A DNA stretch of 64,000 bases. It comes from Monodelphis domestica (taxonomy: Eukaryota > Chordata > Mammalia > Didelphimorphia > Didelphidae). The notes under the pieces are model-generated. The model was not told the origin of the DNA. It was given only the letters and a program-made list of their open reading frames with translations, and ran no database searches. The stretch spans positions 141,165,857 through 141,229,856 of the forward strand of contig NC_077234.1 of NCBI RefSeq assembly GCF_027887165.1. Direction: 5' to 3'. The translations under genes were made by a program, and so were the position numbers. This document shows positions 1 through 13,104 of the stretch, in pieces. Every line of letters starts with the position of its first letter. Position 1 is the stretch's first letter.

Positions 1-2450
1 AATAAAAACTGCCTGGACTATCAGGGGAAAATAGAATTCTAAATAAAGCTATTTTATTAAAAAAATTTTGAATAGGCTATAAAATGCTTCCTAAAAAGGG
101 AATTATTACCAGATCTATTAACAAGTGAATTATTTCAAAAATTTAAAGATCAACTAATCCAAAATTAAACATATTATTTTAAATAACAGGCAAATAAGGG
201 CTTTACCAAATTCCTTCTATGAAACAAATATAGTGCTGATATCTTAATTAGTAAGAGAAAAACAAGAGAAAGAAAATTGTAGATCAATTCCATTGATGAA
301 AATGGAAGTAAAACTTCTAAATAAACTACTAGGAAACTACAAAAAATATATCACAAAGATTATACATTATCAAAAATTTAATCATACCAAGAATGTAGGG
401 ATGGTTTAAAGAAAACCATCAACAAAATTGATAATATTAAATTTAAAAATAATTAAGAATATGAGTACAAGATACATGAATAAATGCAGAAAAATCCTTT
501 GAGAAAATGAAGCATTAATTTCTATTAAAAAAACTGGAAAACATAAGTATGAATTTTTTTTCCCTTAAAATGATATTAAGCATGGTCCTAAAGTCATTAG
601 CAAGAAGTACTTTTAACAAGGATAACCTAGAGGTCTTCCCAATAATATAAGGATTAAAACAATGATAACCATTATCACCTATATTATTTAACAAAGTTTT
701 AGAAATGCTAGCTAAAGTAATGAGAAGAAAAAAGGAAGAGAATATTTAGTTTGCAGATGACATGATGATATGTGTGGAAAACCCTAAAGATTCAACTAAA
801 TTTGTGAATTATAAATAATTTTAGCAAAGTAGTAGTTTAGAAAATAATCATTATTATTATTATTACTTAACTAGTAAGAGAAAAATCATTATTAAATACA
901 TAAATAATTATTATTACTATTGAAGTCATGGAAGAAAAGATAGAAAGAAATACTGTATTTAATACAACTACAGATAGAATAAAATACCTGGATTATAACT
1001 GCCAAAACAAACCTAGGAAGTATAACAACATAATTATAAATACTTTTTACATAAATGAAATCAGATTTACATAATTGGAGAAATATTAATTAGTCATGAA
1101 TGGGCAGAGTTAATATGATTTAAAAAAAAAACAATACTACCTAAAATAATCTACTTGTTCAAAGCCATCCCTATTAAATCACCAAAAAATTTCAATTAAA
1201 CTAGAAACATAGAAAAATCCTTTTGGAAGTACAAAGAAATAAAAAAAATCAAAAGAATTAATGATTTTTTAAAAAACTAAAGGAAAGATGTCTAGCAGTA
1301 GTATATTTGAAATTGTAAAGCAGAAATTTTGAAAATTATTTGTTACTGTCTAGTAATAGAAAGGAAATTAGTAGCAAAGTACAGACATAAAACAAATAGT
1401 AGTAAAAGATTATAGCAACCTTGTATTAGACAAAAGGTTTATTCCAGTTTTGTGGATAAGAAATCACTATCTGGTCAACTGAAAAGTAATTTAGGAGAAA
1501 CTACGTATAGATGGATAGCTTGCTCCATTCATTGAGATAGAATCAAAATGGATACATGATCTATATGTAAAAGAAGGTATTATAAGTAAATTAAAAGAAT
1601 AGCTAATATATTACCTTTCAGATTTGTGGAGGAGAGGAATTTATGAGTCAATTAGAATTAGAGATCATTGTGAGTTGTAAAATGGATAATTCTGAGTGTA
1701 TTAAATGGAAGTTGTTTTTTTTTAATAAAAAATATTGCCAAGATTAGAAGGAAAGCACGCAATTGATGAAGTGAAATTTAGTCTCTTGGATAGAAGTCTC
1801 ATATCTAAAATATATGGAAAACTTTGTTAAATTTATAAGTATAAAAGCCATTCCTTAATTTATAAATGGATAAAAGATATGAACATATAATTTTCAGATG
1901 AAGGAATTAAAGTCACAACAGATATGTGGAAAATTGTTAAAAATCACTAATGATAATATAAATGCAAATCAAAATAATTCTGAGATATCATTTCTCATCC
2001 ATCACAATGGCTTAAATAACATAAAGACAAAATAACAAATGTTGGAAGGGATATGGAAAAATAGGGGCACTCATGAATTCTTTGTGGAGCTGTGACATGA
2101 TCTAGCACTTTGGAAAGGGATTTGGAATTACACCAAGAGAGTTCTAAAACATTCTATATGCTTCGAAACAGTAATAAAATTACTGGGTTGTTTCCCAAAG
2201 AGTTCAAGGAAAAATTTAAAAAATAATGTATTCCAAAATATTTATAGCAGCTCTTTTTGTGGTAGCAAAGAACTTAAAATTGAGAGTATGAGCATTAACT
2301 GGAGAATGTATAAACCAAATGGGACATATTATTGTGATGTAATACTCCTGGATCATAAAAAAAAATGAAAAATAAATTGGGAATGTTATTTCCAAAGAAT
2401 GAATTGAAAAAATGGAAACATGAAAAACATAATTCATTTATATGTGTCCT
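1..2450 (+). mobile_element. Ancient L1 fragment (ORF2 to C-terminus)
   Basis: Decayed LINE-1 ORF2 on the + strand. The reverse transcriptase active-site box reads Phe-Ala-Asp-Asp at 750-761 and is followed by the usual NPK-STK stretch. Before it, 120-240 resembles the ORF2 [11 protein letters not shown] and LPNSYY motifs. Near 2041-2110 and 2225-2280 the C-terminal segments ending in a LFVVAKN-like motif can be traced. Stops and frame changes are frequent and no open frame exceeds about 70 codons, so this is an old copy. The left end lies outside the window and the right end is blurred. Confidence 0.8.
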
Positions 2451-2747
2451 TGATTACATCTTCTATAATACAGGGAAAAGAGGGATGGCCTGAGACACTT
2501 GTAAATAAATTCTATCATTTAATTGATAAAAAGACATTCTGAGAAAGAATTTTTTTTTAGCATTCCTTATAATGCTTAGAGGATCAAGGATAGGAGAAAT
2601 GTTAAGAACTCTGGAACTACACCATTGTGATGCAAACAGAACTTCACTGTACAGCTATTTTGTAAATTGAAGGTTGTTTTATAATTTCTTAAATTTAGTC
2701 TTAAAGAACTATAGACAAATAAAATTCTGTACATAGTGGAAAAAAGA
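2451..2747. other. Unassigned AT-rich stretch
   Basis: AT-rich DNA between two L1 fragments. It may be decayed 3' UTR of the first L1, but no diagnostic motif is visible. No coding potential seen. Confidence 0.4.
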
Positions 2748-3823
2748 AATAATTAACAACATTAACACAGATTCAAGATATAAAATACACCCATAAAAAT
2801 CTTTGATATTTCATTATACTATCAAAAAATCCCAATAAGATTTTAGAAAGAGAAATCCAATTGAAAGTAACTATATAGATATATAAAATATATAATACTC
2901 TACACAAATACTATAAGATACCTGTGTATCTATATGCCAAGAAAAACCCAGAAACTGTATGATCACAAGTATAAAACACATTTTACTCAAATTCAGATCT
3001 AAATACCTTGGAAAACATTGATTTCTCCTGGGTAGCTTATGTCAATATAATTAAAATGACAATTATTTATAAAATAATATTTTTATTCAGTAACATAATA
3101 AACTAGCCAAAATATTTTTTTGAACTAGAAAAATAATAAAATTCTTCTGGAATGGGGAAAAGGCCTAGATTATCAAGGGAATTCATGAAATAAATGAAGA
3201 TAGGGGCCCAACAGTAACAGATCTCAGACTATATTATAAAGGGGCAACCATCAAAACAATCTGCTACTGTCTAAAAACAGAGTGGAGGAGCACCCAATGC
3301 TAAATGGCCATATCAATCTAGTGTTTGAAAAACAGAAAGATTCAAGCTTTTGGAAGAACTCACTATTTGACAAAAAAATGTTTCTCAACACTCAGTAATA
3401 AATGATAATAGTGATTTAGTGTTTAAGAAATCCAATGATCCAAGCTTTTGGAATAAGAAATTCTTATTTGACAAAATGTGTGGGAAAAACTGGAAAACAG
3501 CATGGCAGAAATTAGGCATAGATCAATATCTATATATCAATGTAAAGTCAAAGGGAATACATTATTAAAAATACATGAAGAAACCATAAATAAATTAGGA
3601 GACCACAAAAGAGTTTACCTGTCACACAGGAATAAAGGAACAACTTTGTTTCAAAGAAGACATAAAGAATATTATAAGATGTAAAATAGATAGCTAATGA
3701 ATACATTAAATTTAAAAGTTTCTACACAAAGAAAAGGAATGCAACCAAGACTAAAAGGCAAATGAGATACTGTGGGAAAAGCCGTATATTTAGTCTCTCT
3801 GACAAATACTTCATTTCTCAAAT

Positions 3824-3844
3824 ACACACACACACACACACACA

Positions 3845-3907
<63 letters not shown>
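3824..3907. repeat. (CA)n(TATC)n compound microsatellite
   Basis: About 10 CA units run directly into about 15 TATC units, inside an L1 fragment. The open frames crossing it (Tyr-Leu-Ser-Ile repeats) are artefacts of the repeat. Confidence 0.95.
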
Positions 3908-4473
3908 ATGTCACAGTCAAATTTATAGGAATGCAAAGCATTTTGAATTTGACAAATCACCAAAAGATATAAACAGGAAATTCTCAGATAAAGAATTTAA
4001 ACTATCTTTAGACACATGGAACAAATTGTTCCAAATCACTATGAATTTGATAAATGCAAATTAAAACAATTTTGAGTTACCTTCTCACCCCCCTTCAGAT
4101 TGGCTAACATAACAAAAATGGAAAATTATAAATGTTTAAGGTGATGTGGAAACATTGGGATACTAATAGACTTCTGATGAAGATGTGAACTGATACAACC
4201 ATTTTTCAGGGCAATTAGGAACCATGCCCAAAGTTCCATAAAACCTTGCTTGCCCTTTGACCACAAAATAACCATACTAGACCTATACTCCAAAGAAATT
4301 AAAGGTATAGGAAAAAGACCATACCTGCATAAAATATTTATAGTTGCTCTTTTGGGGGTGGCAAAGAAATGGAAACAGAATAGATGCTCATCAGTTGGAG
4401 AATGGCTGAACAAGTTGTGGTATAGGATTGTAATGGAATACTATTGTGCCATAAAAAATAACAAACAAGATGA

Positions 4474-4474
<1 letters not shown>

Positions 4475-4505
<31 letters not shown>
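4475..4505. repeat. (CA)n microsatellite
   Basis: About 15 uninterrupted CA units inside the 3' part of an old L1. Confidence 0.95.
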
Positions 4506-4510
<5 letters not shown>

Positions 4511-4735
4511 ACTCAGAAGGACTTACATGAAGTGATACAAAATGAAGTGATCGAGAAACAGAACATTGTACACAGTAACAACAATGTATGATGATCAACT
4601 ATGAATGAATTAACTCTTATCAATCGGTCAAGGAATCAAGACACCTGCAAGAGGATCACAACAAAGAATGTATATCCACTGCCACAGCTGCCTTTTGTAA
4701 GAAAATGCCCTAAAACATGAAATGAGTCTTTAAAA

Positions 4736-5159
4736 AGAAGTTGATATGGTTATATAACAGAATAGAGGGAGCAAGTAAATGAGGATTTTGTAATTTCTAG
4801 AATATTTACATTATGTTTGTACAAAATCATCCACATGAATCAGCTGTACTTCTGTAAACAATTTTCCTTAGAGGGCAACACTAAGCCCATGTAGACTGAG
4901 ATAGGTATAAGTAAATGCAATCCAAAACAGAATCTTTGTGTTGACCTTTTGAAAGTTCATGAGTGTGGTAAAATAAAACAAGTATGCTTTGGATAGATCC
5001 AGGTCCCATGGGAATTAAAATGCCATATAGTCTCCTCTGGCATTCCTAAAAAATTGTTGGGACAAGCAAAATTCTGAGTATAGCCAATCTAAGGTTGGAT
5101 TTAAGCAGTATCATAAAATTTCTCAAACAAATAAATCATTTTCCCTATAAAATGGGATT
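4736..5159. other. Unassigned stretch
   Basis: No L1, SINE or LTR motif recognised and no open frame of note. It lies between two L1 3' regions. Confidence 0.4.
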
Positions 5160-5545
5160 GAACAGAACCTGGATATTATTTGACTCCATAGCAGCAATAT
5201 TATAAGGATGATCAATTGTGAAAAATTGTTTCTCTAATTAGTATGAGACAAAATAATTCTAAAATATTTGTGATGAAAAAATGTTATCTAAATCCAGAGA
5301 GAAAAGTGATGAATTCTAAGTATAGACTATAGTATATTTTTTTCACTTTATTTTTCTTGCTATTTCTTTTTCAACATGGCTAATCTGGAAATATATTTTG
5401 CATGACTCCTCATGCATGATTGGCACAATATTGCTTGCCTTCTCAATAAACAGTGAAAGGACTGAAGCAAAGGAGAGAAATTTGAAGTTATATTAAAATG
5501 AATGCTAAATATAATTATAAAATTATTTTAAAAACTAATTATAAA
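5160..5545 (+). mobile_element. L1 3' UTR fragment (older subfamily)
   Basis: The stretch follows the older marsupial L1 3' end: an 'aaggatgatcaa' segment near 5205, 'atgttatctaaatccagaga' near 5281, the pyrimidine-rich 'cactttatttttcttgc' near 5345, 'aacatggctaatctgga' near 5373 and 'ttgcttgccttctcaat' near 5430, then an A-rich tail. Confidence 0.75.
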
Positions 5546-6824
5546 TGAAGAAATAAAATGTGCAAAACTTTCTATATATCCTATGCAAAATGCAGAATTT
5601 CATAGATTATCAAGAATTAGAAATGTATTTTAAGCAGCCGTACGTATATAAAGACATTGGACAGAAGATTAACAAGAATGAAATGTGATTCAAGTTGAAT
5701 TACACATAAATGCTAATGGGACCTTGTATTGCCAGTAGTTAAACAAAGCATTATATGGTATGAATAAATAATTAAGCTGCTTGGAACAAAGCAGAAGAAA
5801 AAGGCAGAATATATTAAATTTGGAGTTCTCATTTCTAATCTAACATAACCCAACCTACTGAATAATAAGTAAGAGTGGAATAGAAATGACTTGAGCACTA
5901 GTATTAGTTTTCATATAACAACTCACTAATTTAAAGACTGAGATAAAAGATTATATTGCAGAATGTGATCAAATAGTAGAAAGAATATTTTTATAAAATT
6001 ATTATCCCCCTTTAAGTTATAAACTTTGAAAAATTCAATCTTTTCTTTCATGGGATAATGTTCAATTAAAATATTATTCAAATAATATGATGATAATGTG
6101 TTAGAAAACTACTAAAGTGATTCTGGCATGTGCCTTAAGGTTATGGGAGTGTTTCATTCAAAAAATTTCAACTGAAATTCTAAAGGATATGTCAGTCTAA
6201 GAGAGGCATAATGATATAAGCAAGGAAAATCTAGCATAATTTTTTAATGTCACAGGGGAAATTTCTTCTAAACAAATTGGTTTAATTAATTAAGTACTTA
6301 TTGGACAACTTGAGTTCTAAAAAAGAAATTGGGAACATAAAATGAAGAAAAGCAAAAAATGTATACAGAAAATTGAAATAGGTATTCAAATACTCAGATT
6401 GAGTCAAGACTAGCATAAATAATAAAGGAAATCAGGGAGTTCTATCTCTTTAAAAAAAACTGTCTAAAGCAAGGTAAAGAGAACAAGACATGACAGAATG
6501 TTAACTTAGAGTGTTAAGTAAGAGGATAATTGATGAGAGATAAAAGGGAAAACTACTCAAATATAATTTAATGCACATGAAAACTCACCCATATTTACCA
6601 ATGTCAATTATCTTTGGCTTGGGGAGAATATATTGTGAATTTTAAAACTATTCCACCCTAATCAGACCATTCTTTAGAAGATCTGATGTAGCTATTTCCT
6701 AATCAATAACAATGGAGATGCTTGGAATAATAGAATCAGGTCTTGGAAACTCTACATTTCTCCATCCTTCTTAGTTTAACAAGATTAGGAAGGTCTGCAG
6801 CAAACTCAATAGTTAATTATATAA
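5546..6824. other. Unassigned AT-rich DNA
   Basis: About 1.3 kb with no recognisable repeat, no convincing open frame and no RNA gene. Possibly very old decayed repeats. Confidence 0.4.
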
Positions 6825-7347
6825 TGAAATGCTCTACAACAGACACGTGCAGAAAAAAAGGACAGACCTTTGCGCTGTCCTAAGTCAAAGTAAGTCATCA
6901 TTTGTACAGATGAGACATAGGAAAATGATGTAAAACTGTCTATATAAGGCATATCACTTCCTATTTCCTCCTCTTCTTCCCAGAAATATGACTCTGGCTG
7001 CAGTGTGCTAAGTGTTAAACATCTTGGCTTGGTGGTAGCTATTGTCTCTCTTTGGTGGTGAGTTTTGCCCTGGAGCTGATTTCAGGTTGGGGCATCTTGG
7101 CTTAGCCCTTTCCCTTTTGGAGTTCATGCCTGACTCCTTCCTCCTTCATACTCCAAAACCTTATCTCCTAATCTCCCTGCTGGGTACCAGCCAGGTGGGG
7201 GGAGGGGTGGGTGGGAGAAAATCTACTCCTTTCCTTCTTCCTTCTCCTTAATCTCCTCCACTATCAATTAAAACCAACATAAAATTTCCAGCTGACTTGG
7301 GTGTTCATTAGGATCTTATAAATAAAATCCTTGGTGACCAAGAAATA
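6825..7347 (+). mobile_element. Probable solo LTR, + strand
   Basis: LTR-like architecture: a TATA-type 'ctatataagg' near 6940, a GC-richer transcribed part, poly(A)-signal-like 'aattaaa' near 7265 and AATAAA near 7320, and an end in 'ccttggtgacca' that resembles the ends of other LTRs here. The start is a guess and no clean target duplication was found. A broken fossil without internal sequence. Confidence 0.5.
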
Positions 7348-7529
7348 TTATTACATTCAGTCTCAATCATAATTTTAACCCTTACTATATTAAAAATTGT
7401 TAATATAACAATTACCAATTCTAGAAGTAGTGACTAGTGATTTTCTATCTATTTATCTATAGTGTCTCATATAATAACATATTCCCAATTCTTTAAGCTC
7501 ACAATAAAAGAATCATTCTTACTTTACTC

Positions 7530-8236
7530 CTCATATCTAATACGTAGTCAAGGCCATCTATTTAACCTTTATAATATCTCTTGCATAGTTTCTCTTTTCT
7601 CCTCTTAAAAATAACATTCTGGGGGGGGGGCAACTGGGTGGCTCAGTGGATTGAGAGTCAGGCCTAGATATGGGAGGTCCTAGGTTCAAATCTGAGCTGT
7701 GTGACCCTGGGCAAGTCACTTAACTCCCATTGCCTAGACGTTATCACTCTTTTGCCTTGGAACCAATACATAGTATTGATACCAAGATGGAAGGTAAGGG
7801 TTTAAAAAAAAATAATAGTCTATTGATGAGTTCATCTGCCTCACATCTCCTAACCATTCACCATTCAGCCACCAAAATGATTTTCCTAAAACATAGTCTA
7901 ACCTTCCACTTCCCTTTTCAATTCTACCCTCTGTCCCTGTAATGGTCATTTCCCTTAACTCAGGCTACTGATTTTTCTGCTTTCCTTTTAGGCCCAACAA
8001 ACATCTCATCTTTTCAGAAAGCCTCTCTCAACCCTTCTTAATTATATTGTTTTTGTCTCCATTAATTATTTTCTATTTGTCCTAGATATGGTTAGAGTAT
8101 ATAGACTACATAGTCTCCTCCATTAGATTTTGACCTTCTAGAAAATAAGATCAATCTTTTGTCCTGTTTGAGCACTTGGTATAGTACATTTCACATACCA
8201 GATGCTTAGTAAATGTTTATTGATTGATTAAATTAT
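7530..8236 (+). mobile_element. L2 LINE 3' end, split by a SINE
   Basis: The end carries the conserved L2 terminus: 'ttttgaccttctagaaaa', 'gagcacttggtatagtac', 'gatgcttagtaaatgttta' and the ATTGATTGATT-type terminal repeat at 8218-8230. The upstream part (7820-8060) reads like the L2 3' region on pyrimidine-rich DNA. A SINE at 7621-7812 interrupts it. Ancient, non-coding here. Confidence 0.7.
7621..7812 (+). mobile_element. tRNA-headed SINE (opossum SINE1 type)
   Basis: Pol III SINE. The A-box-like 'tggctcagtgga' is near 7638 and the B-box-like 'ggttcaaatct' near 7683. The body 'gtgtgaccctgggcaagtca' and the 3' part 'ccttggaaccaata' and 'gatggaaggtaagggtt' are diagnostic, followed by an A tail. 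It lacks about 15 bases after the B box that other copies here have. Begins with a G run. Confidence 0.9.
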
Positions 8237-8885
8237 ATTAGATCCCAAAGAGTTAGAGTAAGGATATTGATGCTGATTAGAATAAGATGGAGTGGCCTTC
8301 TGCGGGTCCTGTTAAGCATGATTGGACTCCCTTGTAACTCCCTCCTTCATTTATGGAGGGTGTACACAGCAACAGAATATAGATTAAGATTAGGATTTTG
8401 TTTTTCAGTAGAAAACTTCTCCCTGACTGAAAATTCTTGTAGTTAACTTCTTTCATATTTGTTTGATCCAAATATATCCAGTTTTTCAGTATGTTCACAT
8501 GTTCATGATTTTCCCATTTAATTAAAACTTCAATGTTCACTTATAGTAGTAAAAAGGTGTCATTCACTCATTATAACTGCTTTTGATTTCTATTTCATTA
8601 TTTGTGAAGAGGACATTGCAAGAAAGAATTTTGACTGTTATTGGTATACAAGTTAAAAATGATCAGTAAATTTAAGTAATAATGAAGAACACAGGCACCT
8701 ATGAGAAAATGATATTGATTTTTAAATTTTTATTAGTAAATGAAAAGAAGCAAAATAGCTTATTGCATTTTTAATCTGAAGAAAAACAATCAATCAAAAC
8801 TGTTTTCTTGTAAAAAATCAGTGAGGGGAAATGTCATCTCCCTTCTTTGTGCTCAAAATGTCTTCCTATGGAAAACAAATATCAA
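8237..8885. other. Unassigned stretch
   Basis: No repeat family recognised. Open frames at 8277-8540 (minus) and 8740-8961 (+) show no domain and look like chance in AT-rich DNA. Confidence 0.4.
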
Positions 8886-9570
8886 AGGTAATTTATTTTC
8901 CCCTTTTTTTCTTTTTTGGATAATACATGATTTCTTTTTATATTTTCCAGATTACATATAGAAAAAAAATGTAATAATCACTTTCTGATATTTTGTTATC
9001 CCCTCTCATCCATTCTTCCTCCCTGAGATGGCAGGTAATATTATATAGGTGGTACATGTGTTATCATACAATATATAATTTCATGTTGTCATATTTTAAA
9101 AGATGATACATATTATTTACTCCTGAGAAAAAATAATGTAGGAAATAAAGTCTGCAATCAGACTCTCATAGTTCTATGCAAGGGATAATCTTTTCTATCA
9201 TGAGTCCTCTGGAGTTGTCCTGGATTCTTGCATTACTGATAATAATTAATTCATTGGTAGTTGATCATTGCACATTATTGGTGTTACAGTGTACAACCTT
9301 CTCCTAGCTCTGCTCACTTCCCTTTGCGTCACTTCATATGTATTTCCAAGTTTTTTTGCTTTTTTTTGTGATTCACTTGATTGTCATTTTTAAAATGGAA
9401 AAATGGAATTTCATTATAATCATATACCACTACTTGTTTAACCATTACCCAACTGACCAACATTCCTTTACAGTTCTTTGACATCACAAAAGATATATTA
9501 TTAATATTTTGTACACATCATTGAATTCCTGGGATACAGACCTAGTAGTGTTATATTTGGATGTGAGCTA
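8886..9570 (-). mobile_element. Old L1 3' end, antisense
   Basis: Reverse complement of an older L1 3' end. It opens with a T-rich tail near 8895, then the CT-rich 'cctccctgaga' block near 9018, the antisense of the 3' UTR 'gttcatcc' and 'tacagtgtacaa' region (about 9260-9300), and the antisense C-terminus of ORF2 up to about 9560. 5'-truncated. Confidence 0.75.
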
Positions 9571-9799
9571 GATAACGATATACTCTGGAAATTTTTGATG
9601 ACCAGACTCAGAAGGTGAAAGGAGTAAAAACCTTCATTAGATTGCTCTAAGAATACGCTTAATCCCTTGAACTGCTAACTGTTTTTATGAATATCTTATT
9701 TGAAAGTATGATTTGCCTATCAAATTTGAAGATGACAGAGCAAGATTGAGTGGATAGTATATTGAAGAACAAAATCAAACAAAAATAATCTCAAAATAC

Positions 9800-9960
9800 C
9801 ATTACAGTGGAAAGAGGACTGAAAATCTAGTTTCAGGACATGATTTCAAATTCTGGCTCTGCCATTCACTCCATATGTGAACTTTGTAAAGTCCTTTAAT
9901 CTCTCCATGCCTCTGAGGTATGAGCATTACAAAACTAATATGTCCTCCTGATACCTTAGA
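9800..9960 (+). mobile_element. MIR/THER1 CORE-SINE
   Basis: A diverged MIR-type SINE: 'ttcaaattctggctctgcca', then the 'gtgaac...aaagtccttta' equivalent of the gtgacc-ttgggcaagt core, then 'ctctccatgcctctgag'. An ancient mammalian relic. Confidence 0.7.
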
Positions 9961-10470
9961 ATTAGCCTAAAATTATTGATTATAAAGAGGGAATTAGTTC
10001 AAAGCCCTAGATAGATTCCAGCTGTAATGATCATCTGCAATGAGGTTTGGACTAAGTAAACTATGGCATATTTCTAAGACTATTATAAAATATATATATA
10101 TGTTTTGCAATCAAATATAATTATATAATTCCATACTTTATATATCTATAATAAATGTATGAATGTGTATAATCAATAATTTATTATAAAGCATATGTAT
10201 GGGAATATACATATATATGTATTTGTTTACATACCTGTAGGTCTATCTATATATCTCGGTGAAAATAAATTGATAAAAACTTACATCAGAGCTTTTTTCC
10301 AGTCTTTTAAATATATTTCTTCTTTTTATTTCAAAGCATTCTTTTCATAAGCAGAAAAAAAATAATTTTGATTCAAGCTCTTCTATTTCCCAGTTTGGGG
10401 ACTTTAATTGATTTAGATATAAGTATCTTTATCCATAATTTTACCACAGTACTTCAGTAAGTGATATCAG
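9961..10470. other. AT-rich DNA with short TA microsatellites
   Basis: TA-rich runs at 10086-10100 and 10200-10260. No gene or recognised repeat family. Confidence 0.5.
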
Positions 10471-10609
10471 AGAATTGGTTTTGTTTTATTCCAGTGATGT
10501 AGACCCCAACCCAAACATGCTCTCATTCTTTAAGTTTTTATATAAGTACAATGATATATCCTTCACAATTGCTCTTTCCTATAACTTTAGACTAGAGAAA
10601 AATGTATGT

Positions 10610-10670
10610 ATGTACCTGCATATATACATACACATTCATACATACACATACATATATAGATATATATGAA
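10610..10670. repeat. Imperfect (CATA)n / (TA)n microsatellite
   Basis: Imperfect CATA and ATAC units followed by TA units. The open frame across it is repeat-derived. Confidence 0.8.
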
Positions 10671-11520
10671 ACTATAATGGACAAATCCTACTTCTCATAT
10701 ATGTTGTCCAGAAAGACTTAGTACCCTAGGAAAAATGTCTAAGACTATATATACATATTGCAGAATGTGTATTCTAGTAGAAAAAAATACTTCTTTTTCT
10801 TACTGAATCTCTGCCTGCATAATTTTTATACTCAAAGGAGTTAATATTCATGGAAATGTTTAGAAAATGTGTGCTAGACTTTGTGATTGCATTATGGAAC
10901 TTAGGGATTCCAATAGAAGTAGCAAAATAGCAAACAATATTAAAGTAATAAGTCTCTATTTGATGAAACTTAACTCAACCAGGAAAGACATGTTGATTAA
11001 TAAATAAACCATGAGAAAAGAAGTGTAGGTAGATATCTGAAAGAATGTTCAAAGAGAATCAAAGAAACCCTGTGAGTTTTAGAGAGTTAGGGCACATAAG
11101 CAATTGTTTGCAGTGGTATATCAACTCGGATGACATAATTTTAAAACTCTGTTGGGGAGAATCAATGACCCAGCAAGAGGTAATATTCCAGACTTGTTGC
11201 CCAATTTTTCAGGCCTCCCTAGTTCTTTCAATTTGGTGTGGGAAATACTGGGTTCATCTTCTCATAACAAGTTATCTTAGTAATAAAAAAGAAGTGTTAT
11301 CATTTTATTAGGGATCCTTGTTTTTTGGCAGACATATCTGATTTGTTGACTACTACCAGCAATTCCATGGAGACTATTGTGAGAACTAAGATGGATGATG
11401 AGTATGTAAGAATGAATGTAAGCATAAAGACAAAGAAGAAAGAATACAGGATTGAAGAAACAGAATAGTTTGAGATAATTAAGCAAAAATAATTATTCCT
11501 GTTTGAAACTACCTGTATTA
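10671..11520. other. Unassigned stretch
   Basis: No repeat recognised. The open frame at 11045-11311 (+) has no visible domain, signal peptide or context and is not called as a gene. Confidence 0.4.
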
Positions 11521-11704
11521 AAAAAAAAAAAAACCTTATTTTCTGTCTTAGTATCAATGCCGTATATTGGTTCCAAGGCAGAATAGTAATAAGCACTAGA
11601 CAATGGGGGATAAGCTAGGCAGTATCTGAGTTCACATTTGAATTTAGGACCTCCCATCTCTAATCTTGGCTCTCAATCAACTGAACCACCTAGCAGACCA
11701 CTAC
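11521..11704 (-). mobile_element. SINE1-type SINE, antisense
   Basis: Starts with the complement of the A tail (13 A at 11521; the tail appears mutated or inverted), then 'ttggttccaaggcagaat', 'agacaatggggga', the antisense B-box region 'aatttaggacctcccatctc' and 'tctcaatcaactgaacca'. A full-length but diverged tRNA-headed SINE. Confidence 0.85.
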
Positions 11705-13104
11705 TTGTATTTCTAATGATATTATTCAGAAAATCATAATCATTTTTTTATTATTTGTATACACATCTACATAAAGTAGAACTAACTTTTCATCTTTAAC
11801 TTAACATTTAGGTTTTACACTCAAAAGTTCTTTAAAATGATTAGCAAATTCTCTGTTCTCATTCACATTTGGTTATTAAAGTATTTTTATGGCTATCAAA
11901 CACAATTCTGTTTGATATTTACCTTGAAAATCAAATAACTTCACTTTTGAAAAATACTAAGCACATTTTCAAACTTTTGGATAAATATTAACTACTGCTT
12001 TTAAAAACCTTTCGAAAACACAATATTCAACTTGATATATTTCTTTTAAGAATGTAATATTTGTTGTCACAGAATTCTTCTTAGAGTAAAGATATTAATT
12101 ACATTTCTGATCATCATGCTCTGTTTTGATTGTTTAAAGACTTATAAGGAGTCCATTACATTTTTAGATATTTGACCATTGCAAACAAGTACATTATTAT
12201 TTTTTTTAATTCCAACAGTTTTGAAAATGACTTTCTCATTAAAAAAGAGTTTTTACACTCTACTTTCAGAGGATACTAGATCTTTGAAAAATGTTTATAT
12301 ATTGGTTTTCCTAAAGATTAAATACCTTTAAACTCAATTTAAATTTAATTTAAATTACATATGATGATTTGGTTTAAACAATTGGTAAACATTTTATTTG
12401 TTTACATGAAATATATATTAAACTGACATTACAAATGTATGAAACTGATTTTCTATTTTACTGTTTTTAAAATTTCTCATCCCTGTTCTCTCTGCAGGTA
12501 CAAATACTATTCCTTCTAAAGGCTCTAAGTCTGATATTCTCCAGAAAACTTACTTCAACAATTTCTTATCCCTCCTCTTCCCATAGTATTATTGCAGGTT
12601 AAATGAGCCCCACAACTCTCTAATACCTTTACTACTCAGCCTTTTTCCCTCATTATTTAGAATTCTAAATAAACTTGATAGCCCACTATCTTATTCCTTA
12701 ATCTGTTGATTTTATATTTTCTTTTCTTTTCTCATGATAAATTTTTGGGAGATATCTCAACTTCAATTTTTGTTTGTTTCTTTGTTTTTGTTCTCATACT
12801 TTAAAACATGAATACAAGGAAAAGTCAGTATATACTATGAGTCAAGTACTACTTCAAGATACTCTATATGGAAACTCATGAAGTATACTTTATCTATATC
12901 CTCCTTTATCCAACTCTATGTGTCTTTCATGATATCTAACCCTACTCTTTTACCTTATTAAGAGATATTCCTCAATACCATCCTAATAAGTTACCAGTAT
13001 TTTGGCAAGACTTTCTTTCCTATACAACTTTGATACCATTAAGCAATTTGATAAGATAATGTCTTCCATTTTAAACTTTATTATTCTCATTTTTAAACCA
13101 TACA
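11705..13104. other. Unassigned AT-rich DNA
   Basis: About 1.4 kb with no convincing repeat or gene. A pyrimidine-rich block at 12480-12720 hints at an old LINE 3' region but cannot be assigned. Confidence 0.4.

Larger units (their letters stand above)
2748..4735 (+). mobile_element. Old L1 fragment (ORF2 C-terminal half and 3' UTR)
   Basis: A second old L1 on the + strand. Recognisable pieces are the region after the RT box (about 2815-2990), the 'gatctcagactatattataaa' neighbourhood near 3220, a segment around 3436-3700, and the cysteine-poor C-terminus with the AVLF-VAKKW-like motif near 4340-4380. The 3' UTR signature 'gaacattgtacacagtaac' lies near 4561. Two microsatellites (3824-3907 and 4475-4505) have expanded inside it. 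Many stops and frame changes; an older subfamily than the L1 at 38013. Confidence 0.8.

Noticed and set aside
3846-3906. Regular TATC repeats considered as a CRISPR-like array
   Set aside because: Four-base units without spacers: a microsatellite in vertebrate DNA.
3762-4064. Open frames with Tyr-Leu-Ser-Ile repeats
   Set aside because: Translation of a TATC microsatellite.
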